64,000 bases of DNA, taken from assembly GCF_020497125.1 (NCBI RefSeq), contig NC_059072.1, positions 302,826,781 to 302,890,780 of the forward strand, written 5' to 3'. The notes beneath the pieces are model-generated. The model ran no database searches. It saw nothing but the letters and a program-made list of their open reading frames with translations, and was not told the origin of the DNA. The stretch comes from Mauremys mutica. Lineage: Eukaryota; Chordata; Testudines; Geoemydidae. Shown here one piece after another: positions 1-10,104 of this stretch; the first letter of the stretch is position 1; every line of letters starts with the position of its first letter. A program made the position numbers and the translations under genes.

Positions 1-277
1 TTGGATGTTTTTCTACATTTTCAATATTGATTTCAATTACAACACAGAATACAAAGTGTACCATGCTCACTTTATATTATTATTTTTTATTACAAATAGA
101 TTCACTTTAAAAATTATAAACAAAAAAAATAGTATTTTTCAATTCACTTCGTACAAGTGCCAAAGTGCAATCTCTTTATCGTGAAAGTGTAACTTACAAA
201 TGCGGATTTTTTTCGGTTACATAACTGCACTCAAAAATAAAACTGTAAAACTTTAGAGCCTACAAGTCCACTCAGTC

Positions 278-535
278 CTACTTCTTATTCTGCCAACCGC
301 TAAGACAACCAAGTTTGTTTACATTGACAGGAGATAATGCTGCCTGCTTCTCATTTACAATGTCACCTGAAAGTGAGAACAAGCCTTCGCATGGCACTGT
401 TGTAGCCGGCACTGAAAGGTATTTACATGCCAGATATGCTAAACATTCGTATGCCCCTTCATGCTTTGGCCACCATTCCAGAGGACATGCTTCCATGCTG
501 CTGATGCTCATTAAAAAAATAAAGTGGTAATTCAA
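278..535 (-). pseudogene. hAT transposase C-terminal (dimerisation) domain, minus arm
   Basis: The minus strand encodes an 85-residue open stretch with the hAT dimerisation signature: CPLEWW followed by LACKYLSVPATTVPCE, then LFSLSGDIVNEK and a leucine-rich end ending in tandem lysines. This is the C terminus of ZBED-like hAT transposases, which dimerises the enzyme in the nucleus. Only this domain is present on this arm; the BED finger and the catalytic core are absent. It is read from the left arm of the foldback element, opposed to the matching remnant near 950-1180. It ends at a natural-looking stop close to the expected C terminus. Not functional on its own. Confidence 0.8.
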
Positions 536-783
536 TTTGTGACTGTACTCCTTGAGGGGAGAATTGTATGTCTCCTGTTCTGTTTTACCTGCATTCTGCC
601 TTATATTTCATGTTATACCAGTCTCGGATGATGACCTAGCACCTGTTCGTTTTAAGAACACTTTCACAGCAGAAATGCAAAGATGGTACTGATGTGTGAT
701 TTCTAAAAATAGCTACAGCACTCACCCCAAGGTTTAAGAATCTGAAGTGCTGTCCAAAATCTGAGAGGGACGAGGAGTGGAGC

Positions 784-981
784 ATGCTTTTAGAAGTCTT
801 AAAAGAGCAACACTCTGATGCGGAAACTATAGAACCCAAACCACCAAAAAAGAAAATCAACCTTCTGCTGGTGGCATCTGACTCAGATGATGAAAATAAA
901 CATGCATCAGTCTGCTCTGCTTTGGATTATTATCAAGCAGAACCCATCATCAGCATGGACACATGTCCTCTGGAATGGTGA
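784..981 (+). pseudogene. hAT transposase fragment, central segment
   Basis: This plus-strand stretch carries the region just upstream of the dimerisation domain: an acidic and lysine-rich linker (EPKPPKKK, then LLLVASDSDDEN) leading into ISMDTCPLEW, where a TGA interrupts it. Upstream text from about 650 continues the same protein in shifted frames (a proline/arginine-containing LTPRF-type segment near 720-745). The second foldback copy at 44945-45265 preserves the same part with fewer breaks, which supports the assignment. The call rests on that alignment and on general similarity to ZBED-type hAT transposases. Confidence 0.7.
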
Positions 982-1185
982 TTGAAGCATGAAGGGACAT
1001 ATGAATCTTGAACAAATCTGGCACGTAAATATCTTGCAGTGCCAGTTACAACAGTGCCATGTTAACTCCTGTTCTCACTTTCAGGTGATATTATAAACAA
1101 GAAGCAGGCAGCATTATCTCTTGCAAATTGTAACCAACCATGTTGGTCTGAGTGATTGGCTGAACAAAAAGTAGGACTGAGTGGA
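950..1185 (+). pseudogene. hAT dimerisation domain, plus arm, with stops
   Basis: Continuation of the plus-strand transposase beyond the TGA at about 979. It reads through KHEGTYES, a stop, LARKYLAVPVTTVPC, another stop and FSLSGDIINKKQAALS, with at least three in-frame stops. It is the inverted duplicate of the minus-strand domain at 278-535, so the element holds the same domain twice in opposite orientations. This arm has decayed more than the other. Confidence 0.7.
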
Positions 1186-1529
1186 CTTGTAGGCTCTAAA
1201 GTTTTACACTGTTTTATTTTTTAATGCAGGTTTTTTTGTACATAATTCTACATTTGTAAATTCAACTTTGATGGTAAAGAGATTGTACCACAGTACTTAT
1301 ATGAGGTGAATTGAAAAATACATTTTATTTTGTTTTTTTACAGTGCAAATATTTCTAATAAAAATAAATATAAAGTGAGCACTGTACACTTTGTATTCTG
1401 TGTTGTAATTGAAATTAATATATTTGAAAATGTAAAAGACATCCAAAAATATTTAAAATAAATGGTATTCTATTGTTGTTTGACAGCGCGATTAATCATT
1501 ATTAATTTTTTCAATCGCTCGACAGCCCT

Positions 1530-3597
1530 ACTAGAAATATTACACTGTCTGTATGTATTGTGCCTACTTCAATGGCCCCCTGATCTACACCTCTATAACA
1601 ATTTGCACTGTATTATATTGAGAGAATGCAGTTTTCAATGTAACCAACAACAAAAAAGGCAATGATCATAATTTTTCAAGGAACACTTGGGAGAGGTGGG
1701 GAAATTGCAAGTTTCCTTTAAAGGGATTTCCAATGAAATTCACACTCTGTCAGCTGTAAATTACAGTTTGTATCTCCTCCTGTTCATTCTATCTAAAGTT
1801 TATTTCTTAGTCATGCATAACAGCACTATGGTAAAATAGGTTGGGGTTTTCTGTGTGTGTTTAGTTAAATATGGGAACCTAGGATGCAAACAATAAATTA
1901 AATCATTCATAAAAGCCTGTATGGGTATTTGTTTGTTTGTTTGTTTTTAACTTTTGTGTTTATCTCATTTCTTAAACTGATTTCTGGTACAAATGTATAA
2001 CAAAAACAAATGACAAAAATTAGTAAAAATCAAAATCAAAATCTAGAACACCTAATTGTATTGTCTGGGAAATAATAGGTGATCACACCATTAGACTTCA
2101 TCTTAATAAATCTGCTCAAGAGGTAGAGTCAGAGATGTGCATTCCACCTTCGTTTTTGCAATTCCGGATTTCTGAGTGTTAACTTGGGCAACCTTAACCT
2201 TGTACTAATATCGTTATTACATTTATTATTGATGTTCATTTATTATAAAACAAAATACTATTTTTTGCTGAAATCTTCATTATACTTATCTATATTTGTC
2301 TTTTAGATTACAAATTCCTCAGAACAGAGACTGTCCATATTTCAGTCTTGTACATTACAAAGCACATCATTGACACACAACAAATCACAATAGTTATGGA
2401 AGTGGTCACCAGATAGCAATAATACAGCGTCTTGTATTTTTATTTCCTCAGTGTGCAAAGAAGATTTCAGTCGTGGTAGAAATGTAGTGATGGTTTTCGT
2501 TTTCTGATGGTGTTTCTTTGGGGGAGCTGTAACTTGGTGCAAGGCAGTTTGCTCTCTACCTTCATCTGTCTAACTAGAATCAATTCTTGGGGCAGAGTTG
2601 CTCCCTGGGAACTGGGCATTGGTATTTAGGCTGAGATGCTTGAAAGATGGGGATTGTCCGTGTGCTGTCTGTAGCTTCCTCTGTTCCAGAAACAGGATAT
2701 AAATACAGTATGAAACAAACCAGTTTAAGTTAAACTATACCAAGACTCTGTGTCATTGATTTCCCCTGCAACAAGAATGGTTCAACTTCTGGAATCTGAT
2801 ACTGCTCAATGGAGAGAAAATTAAACAGATAGCACAATTTAAAGGGATTTTCACTAGGAATTTCCCTTATGAGCTTGTTCATTTACCTGTTTACTGCAAC
2901 ATCATGTCTGAGCACCATACAAAATTAAGAGATACACCATACCCGTTATGGGATTTCTAATACTGTCTTTTCTGAAGCAACTGAAGACGTGATACCAGAC
3001 CTTTCTTCTAACCAGGTCTGGAAACTACTAACCTAAAAGTGGTCAGTTTCTGGCAACTGGCTTCCAAAAAAATCAATGTCACAGCAACTGTGACTTACTT
3101 AATTGAGACCCTCCTGTGCAAACTGGTGAGTCTTATACTGAGAACGGCCTGCTCGCTGCTATCATTAATTGCCGCATACTTGGAGAGTTGGCTGAAAAAA
3201 GATCCAAATTCAAAATGTTAAAAGACAAATCCTTTTATTTTCCCATTCTGTTGTTATATTATACCTGAGCAACTGCTGACAAAGAGATATTGTTCCTGGT
3301 GGAAGAGAATATGAGGCAGTTTTTTATGAGTGATTTAACATTGAAGAAAATCTTACATATTTGCTCAATGCAAGATCTGTTTATAATGAGGCCATGCCTC
3401 TGCCTAGCATGATGTTCCTCTTATATGACAAAATAAAAGAAACCCATGAACAAAACATATTTTCTTTGCCTCATGATAATTCTGTGCTGCCTTCTGAGTT
3501 TTCTACTCATGTCCCTCTAAGATCTTAGGGACATGATCCAACTCCTACTGAAATCAAAGGGAGTCTTTCTGTTGACTTAATGGAAGAGGATCAAATC
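1530..3597. other. No gene recognised; AT-rich spacer
   Basis: No recognisable coding or RNA gene. A short (GTTT)n run lies at about 1928-1947. The remaining text is AT-rich without a repeat I can name. Confidence 0.5.
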
Positions 3598-3600
3598 TTA

Positions 3601-3850
3601 GGCTATATCTACACTAGTCACCTTTTAGCGACACTATATCTACACTAGTCACCTTTTAGCTCCCGCCGACACAAAACTTCCAACCCCAACAAGCGGTGAA
3701 AGCTTTGTGGGCAGGAGAGGTCTCCTGCTGACAAAGCGCTGTTCACAACGGCGCTTTTCGTCAGCAAAACTTTTGTCGTTTGGGTGTGTGGTTTTTTAAA
3801 CTTCTGAATGATAAAAGTTTTGTTGTTCCGGTTCCAGTGTAGACAAAGCC
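3601..3850. mobile_element. Harbinger-like MITE with TTA duplication
   Basis: A 250-bp element with ends GGCTATATCTACACTAG and CCAGTGTAGACAAAGCC (inverted repeats), flanked by TTA at 3598-3600 and 3851-3853. The interior is partly self-complementary (GACAAAGCGC against GCGCTTTTCGTC). It has no coding capacity. The left end is duplicated in tandem with a 31-bp period (units begin at 3603 and 3634). Confidence 0.75.
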
Positions 3851-3853
3851 TTA

Positions 3854-4929
3854 TGTGAACAACAGGCACTGGAGATGACTAAAGGGAGATAAATTTTTGG
3901 AAGGAAGGACCACTATGGAAAAGTACTATGATTGGACAGAGTGCCAGTGAGGATTTGGGTGTCATTTATGAAATAACAATATTTGATGGGGGGAAGTGTG
4001 ATTAATTTAAATTCTTTTCTTGTATAGTATTAAATAAAGCAACCTGAGTTATGCAGACTAAATCTATGCACTCAGCTCCCATTAACATCAACAAGATATC
4101 TGCACATTGATGTAGCGCAGTATATGACTCTGAACTGTTTCTCATGAGATTATTGCTCATGGTTAGAATAGGAATGACAGGATTGCCTAGATTACTAAAA
4201 AAAATATAATCAATGCTAATTTCCTGCTTGAAAAGTAACCAGATTAACATTTGTGGTGTAATATGTTTATTTAAAAAGTAATCTGATGGGTTAGACACTC
4301 TTTACTGTCCAATAAAAGTCTTGCTTAGATTAATAAACACCTTTCTGCAGCAAATTGTACTTATATGTTAGATTTATAGGCTGTCTTTTAATCTGAGCTG
4401 TAACAATTGTGGTATATTATCTGTTATGTACTCTTTAATACAATTAAACGCTTTGAGAATAGAATTATGTAGAATTGCATTTAAATTCTCTTTTTTAAAA
4501 ATGCAAAGCAAAAACATTATTTTTATGCATGTCCCCCATTACTTTTATCTCTGATATTTGATCCAATGATTTAGCCACCTCTCTTTGCTTCTCTCATGAA
4601 TTGTTTATATAGCAATTTGGCAGCATGATTTGCATATCACAGGAAGGATCCTGTTATATGTTCCCAAAGGTACAGTTTCACCAACTGTATCACTTTCTTC
4701 CATGAAGGCATATCCCCAAAGTACTGGGTCCAGCTAATACAAAAAGGCATTTCCTGGCTGCCAATGGCATTAATGGTGTGGTTACAAAAAGTTCAATAGC
4801 TCACAACTTATCTCTCCCTTTGTCTTCCAAAAATTAGACAGTCTAATTTCCTCTATCACAGAGAGATCACTGATCATTACATTCAACTGTATTCTGATCA
4901 ATTTGTTTTAGGTACAGCCTAAAATAATT
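3854..4929. other. No gene recognised; AT-rich spacer
   Basis: Unique-looking AT-rich sequence. The 98-codon minus-strand open frame at 4002-4298 resembles no protein family I know and has no supporting context. Confidence 0.45.
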
Positions 4930-5805
4930 AAAATCACAGAACCAGAGAAATGTAGGGCTGGAAGGGATCTCAAGCGGTCATCAAGTCCAGCCCACTGGGC
5001 TGAGACAAGACCCAGTAAACCTAGATCATCCCTGCCAGATGTTTGTCCAACCTGTTCTTAGAAACCCTTCAATGATGTGGATTCCGCAACCTCCCTTGGA
5101 AGCCTATTCCAGAATTTAACTACCCATATAGTTAGGCTGTGGCTACACTACAGCTTAAGTGGGCATAAGGTACATCTATCAGTGGTGTGAATTAGCCATC
5201 CCCAAATGACATAATTTATGCCGCTTTAAGTGCCAGTGTGGACTGAAGTGCCAGTGTGGAAGCTCTCCCGCTGACATAGCTACCGCCGCTCACGGGGGCT
5301 GAAGTAATTAGAGAGCTTACAGTGGCACAGCTGCATCAGTGCAACTGCATCGCTATAAACTCTCTAGTGTAGCCATAGCCTTAGAAAGATTTTCCTAATA
5401 TCTAACCTAAATCTCCCGTTTACAGACTAAGCTCGTTTCTTCTTGTCCTGCTTTCTGAGGACATGAAGAACAATTGATCCTTGTCCCGCCCTTAACACCT
5501 TTCAAGACTGGTATTAGGTTCCCCCTCAGTCTTCTTTTCTCTGAACATGCCCATTTTTAACCTTTCCTCGCCTGTCTGGTTTTCTAAACCTTTAATCATT
5601 TTTTGTTGTTCACCTCTGGCCCCTCTCCAATTTATCCACATCTTTGCTAAAGTGTGGCACCCAGAATTGGACAAGATACTCTAGCTGAGGCCTCACCAGT
5701 GCTGAGTAGAGTGAAACAGTTACCTCCCGTCTCTGACATATAACACTTCTGTTAATAAACCCCCCAATGACATTAGGCTGCATCACATTGTTGACTCATA
5801 TTCAG
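4930..5805 (-). mobile_element. CR1 LINE 3' end, interrupted by a MITE
   Basis: Read on the minus strand this is the 3' part of a CR1 non-LTR retrotransposon: the plus strand shows the reversed CR1 tail (GGGCTGGAAGGGATCTCAAG, then TCATCAAGTCCAGCC) from about 4955. Further in, the minus strand encodes reverse transcriptase C-terminal residues (CHTLAKMW, then ENQTGEERLK near 5560-5600). It is 5'-truncated near 5805, as most CR1 copies are. A 246-bp MITE (5135-5380) splits it. Confidence 0.85.
5135..5380. mobile_element. Harbinger-like MITE inside CR1, TTA duplication
   Basis: Ends GGCTGTGGCTACACTA and TAGTGTAGCCATAGCC form a clear inverted repeat, with TTA at 5132-5134 and 5381-5383. Removing the element and one TTA joins the two CR1 halves cleanly (ATAGTTAGAAAG). 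The 246-bp interior has no ORF. Confidence 0.85.
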
Positions 5806-8800
5806 TTAAGCAAGAAACAAATGTATTAAGAAACAAAAGTGACTATCAAAGAGGGAAATCATGTTTAGCTGCACAATGGTAATTCAGCATACCATGGAAG
5901 AGCGAGTGAAGGAAATGCGGTTGGGATACAGAGTCACTCATTTCTGGTCATTAGTACAACTCGGTCCCAGGGAGCCGTGACTGAAAGTTGTTACCATCTA
6001 ATGACTGAAGAGTGGATTACACAGTGGCACTAACTGGGATCCCTTTTGGCAGTCTCGGTGGAGCAGCAAAAGAAAGAATGAGGATGGTTGTCTCCTCAGG
6101 TCAGAGTTGAGAAATACGGGCAGGGCAGTATGGAAAAGCCTGAATTGTTCCTGCCCAAGTTGTCCTTGTTTCATAGAGAGGGCCTGTCTCCAGTGTGGTC
6201 TCTTTCACCAGCATTACATTAATAAACACACTGCCCTCAAATTTACAGTTTGTAAAATAAAAAGGGGCATGTGGTTATAAAACACAAGACGAGTAGAGAT
6301 GCCCTCAGAATATTTAAGAATTTTCCCCCTGCAGCACTGGAAACTCAAAACACAACATCTTCGTGCTGGTGCACGAGAACCAAAAAATAAAATTAACCTG
6401 TCTAGTTTCACTGCCCAAGCACGTACTGGCAGGAGTCCTGAGAGTATTTCCAAACTTCATACTCACAGAAGAACATTTATCGTTCCTTGAAGTGGATGCC
6501 TTTAATAGAATCTGAAAAGCGTAAGGGAAGGGCATGGTCCTGAAGCCCATTGGGCTTAGGAAGAAACAAGTTCTGCAGGGACTCAGGGAGTGACTGTTTG
6601 CTATTAAGACTGTAGGGTAGAGAAAAAATGTCTCCAAGTTCGTGTACCTAACACTCAAAAGTCTGTCTGCTGCACAGAAGGAAATAAATAGCGGTGAATA
6701 AGGATGATAGGTAGTTAACTCACGACTTGCTGGCTGGAATCTAGAAGCCTGGCAATGGAAAGAACAATGTAGAATGATCAGCGGTAGTTCAACTGTTCCT
6801 AACGTGAGATCTGCTACGGAAGTGTGAGCCTCAGACAAGGCCAGTTTACCACAAGTGAGACTTTATTGGACACACATTCACCCTAAGACAGCACAGACAT
6901 CAGTTGCTTCAACTGCCCCTCAGAACTTCCTATCACATCCTCGCCACCCCCTTGAATACAATAGTCTGAGAGGATCCTCAGCCAGTGCAAAAAGCTGTAT
7001 AATAATTAGGAGAAAGCAGGTAGAGGGGCTGAATCCCCGGGCTGCATTGAAAGCAGCCAGCTATGTTCTTAATGTGCCAATCATTAGCGTATCTAGGCAC
7101 CTTGAATCTCATCCATCTATTCTTCCCCTGGAAAAATGTCACCATTCTGCTGCCACTGTATTAAGGGACGGTCTTCACTAAAAGATGCATCTCACATTGC
7201 ACACTAACATCAGGAAATCTCAGGTTACCCTGATCTGTGGTGGTAAAAGATTCCAGAAATGCAGGCTCGCTGCTGAGAAAGTCCAGCCATCAAGTACTTC
7301 ACCATTGCTCCATCAGACGCGCTCACAATTGTTCTGGTAGCCTGAGCAGTCTTAGAGAAGTGGTTGCTGAGCTTGCTAGGCTCCAGCCCATTGAGGGTCT
7401 ATAAAAGATTAGCACTGGACTCTTGATGTGGATCAAGATTTGGTGGGGGAGCAGAGCACAGAAGACCAAGTGGAGACAGGACAGCTGAATTGCTCCGCAG
7501 GTGGGAGCAGCTTTCCCGGAGGAGGTGCAGTTGCCAGTTATAACACTGAGTTCTATGGGGGAGAAATAAGAAAAGTCAGATAAGGAGAGTCTGCTCAACG
7601 GCTAGCTTTTAAAGGCCACAGCATGGAAATTTGTCATGAGGAGCTTGTCTACAAATGCTATCTGCACCATGTCCATTATCATGACCTGTTGACTGGAAAA
7701 GGACAAAGATACTGTGAGAGATCGGGCGTGGCTGGAGCCCACTTGCCACTAGCTTCTCAAGTAACTTTGCCCAAAGGAAGGATTTATGCAAAACAAAATA
7801 GCCAAAACCCCCACTACTTTAGGATGATGGCATTTGGGGTATTTTGGGGCGCGACCCATTCAGATTTTGTTCACTGTAGTAGGGGAACAGTGTACTTTAT
7901 GTGTAATGTTGTATTACATTTGGATACATTTGTTGCATATTGAGGATTTATAGGCACTAACCAGAGCAATTTCAAATCCCAAAATATTTATTCCAGGCTT
8001 GTGAAGTGGCATGATATTTTTCATCCCATCTTGACTGGAAGAAAGAATAGATTCAGGTAATAAATTGTTTTGTGTTACTTGTTAATGCTAACAGCTTTTC
8101 TGTATCTGCTGGTGGTTGAAGGGACAAGAGGGAGATGGATAATGCTTTACATATAAAATCATAGAGTTGAAGAAACATAAAAAGCTTTGTTTTCAACATT
8201 GCATTTATGTTTAAGCCATTCAAGTGACAAGAACTGGTTGTCTTGGAAGCAATCTGCAATTGTGTGAAATCCTTCATCTGTCCAATATGTGAAATATTTA
8301 TTTTCTACAGCTGATTTACTAAACCCAGGCAAGGAGAGGAAGGTGGGCTATACTTTGTTATTCTCAAGTCTCGTTTCCAGAGACAACCAGATTAGATTGG
8401 GCCGGGGGGAAGGAAAGAAAGCCCAGTTGTGGTACAGGTTGTTAGTAGAAATAAATGAGAGAAGTACCAGATGTAGCTCTAGAGAACTTTAGGGGGGATT
8501 ATGTAGCAAAGTGATGCTACTCTCATATTGTTTTTAGTGAGGCTGCAAAATTACATAGTTTTAAATTAGAAATGGGGAATCCCCATCTCTTTCTTAGACA
8601 ATTACTTCTTTGAGAGATTAATTCTCTGTCATTTGTTTCTCTGTAAAAATTGCTTCTTTTTTTGTATAAAAGAGAGGGTTTTTTTGTGGTTAGGAACTAA
8701 TTAATTATGGGTGTAACACTTGGAGGTGGTCCAGACAAGATGCTCATTTTGATTATTCTGAAAAGTGTTTATATAAAAATGTCATTGGGGAATTCACTAT

Positions 8801-9008
8801 TTATTACATCTCAATGGTTTCCACAGAATTTGGTCCTGCAAACAGGAATTTAGCTGCTGTGTGAACCGGACTATAATCCAATACACTCTCCCATAGTTAT
8901 TTTGAGGTAAAAAGGAGTAAAACATTATTTTTGTCACCAAAGGAAGCGGCTATGACTCTGAATAGTCGTATGAAGTAGGTCTATTATTTAAGAAGATGCC
9001 ATTTTCTA
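5806..9008. other. No gene recognised; possible ancient LINE tail at about 7180-7600
   Basis: Several open frames occur (for example 6314-6838 minus, 6855-7181 plus) but they overlap on both strands and resemble no family. Around 7385-7440 the text (GGGTCTATAAAAGATTAGCAC, read with neighbours) is like the 3' region of an old amniote LINE; a similar segment occurs near 50150-50290. No other repeat was recognised. Confidence 0.3.
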
Positions 9009-9907
9009 TCGATTCATAGATATCATGGCCAGTAGTGACCATTGTGATTATCAGGTCTGACCTCCTATATAACATAGGCCACAGAACTTCCACAAAATAA
9101 TTCCTAAAGCATCTCTTTTAGAAAAGTTTCCAATCTTAATTTAAAAATTGTCAGTGATGGAAATGCCACTACGACCCTTGGTAAATTGTTCCAGTGGTTA
9201 ATTACTCTCTCTGTGAAAAATTTACACCTTATTTCCAGTTTGAATTTGTCTAACTTCAACTTCCATCCATTGTGTTATACTTTCTCTGTGGGACTGATGA
9301 GCCCATTATTAAATATTTGTTCCCCACATAGATACTTATAAACCGTAATCAAGTGATCCCCTTAATCATCTCTTTGTTCAGCTAAATAGATTGTGCCTCT
9401 TGAGCCTATCACCATAATGCATGTTTTCTAATCCTTTAATCTTTTTGTGGCTCTTTTTAAACCCTCCCAAAGTTAACAACATCTTTCTTGAATTATGGGA
9501 ACCAGTATCCCAGCAGCAGTAGCACTGCTGCCTAATATAGAGATAAAATGCCTCTCTACTCCTACTTGAGGGTCACCTGTTTTATGAATCCCTGGATTGC
9601 ATTAGGCTTTTGACCACAACGTCACATTGGGAGCTCATGTACAGTTGATTATCCACCATGACCCCCAAATCTTTTTCAGAGCCAATACTTCCCAGGATAG
9701 AGTTCCACTCTTCTAGAAGTATGCTGTACATTCTTTGTTCTTAGATGTATATATTTACATTTAGCCATATTAAAACACATATTGTTTGCTTGTGCCCTAT
9801 GTGCTTGTGCCCTAGACTAGATGACCTCTTGTGGTCCCTTCCAGTCCTATGATTCCATGATTTACCAAGTGATCCAGATGGCTCTGAGTCAGTGATCTGT
9901 TTTATAC
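9009..9907 (-). mobile_element. Older CR1 LINE 3' end
   Basis: The plus strand is the reverse complement of a diverged CR1 3' region. It begins ATTCATAGATATCATGGCC at 9013, passes TCAGGTCTGACCTCC, and has coding-region text such as CATTAGGCTTTTGACCACAA and CATGACCCCCAAATC before ending near CCAGATGGCTCTGAGTCAG. Substitutions and small indels are frequent, so no long reading frame remains. A short oppositely oriented CR1 tail sits inside it at about 9815-9860. Confidence 0.8.
9815..9860 (+). mobile_element. Short CR1 3' tail, opposite orientation, nested
   Basis: GACTAGATGACCTC, then GGTCCCTTCCAGTCCTATGA, is the sense 3' end of a CR1. It is only about 46 bp, severely 5'-truncated, and ends in the family's ATTCTATG-type terminus. 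The 12-mer GCTTGTGCCCTA occurs just before it in two copies (9788-9799 and 9803-9814). Confidence 0.65.
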
Positions 9908-10104
9908 AAGTACTTTCAGTACAGAGTCACAGTTTAAAGAAAAGATTATATTTTTACCTCCCAGAGAAGTCTTGATGCCACTGATATTGTAAGCAGATTG
10001 TGGGTTCACATTCAAGAGGCGCTTCAATAGTTTAATTAAATTAAGTCAAGTGGAAGATGGCAGCCTTCCCAGGGCCCACTCTGTTAAGTGAGAACTCACA
10101 ATGA

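Larger units (their letters stand above)
1..1529. mobile_element. Foldback hAT transposon, left end outside window
   Basis: Bases 1 to about 530 and about 950 to 1529 are inverted copies of each other: the opening text reads in reverse complement at about 1380-1445, and the CAAGTCCACTCAGTCCTAC stretch near 265-283 reappears inverted near 1170-1188. The right end is an inverted-repeat terminus near 1510-1529 that matches the left terminus of a second copy at 44265. Both arms encode the hAT C-terminal dimerisation domain, facing each other, and a central unpaired segment (about 540-945) encodes more transposase. The left terminus is missing only because the window begins inside it. No 8-bp duplication can be tested for this copy. 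Confidence 0.85.

Noticed and set aside
6314..6838. Minus-strand frame of 174 codons
   Set aside because: No domain seen, overlapping frames on the other strand, no splice or promoter context.
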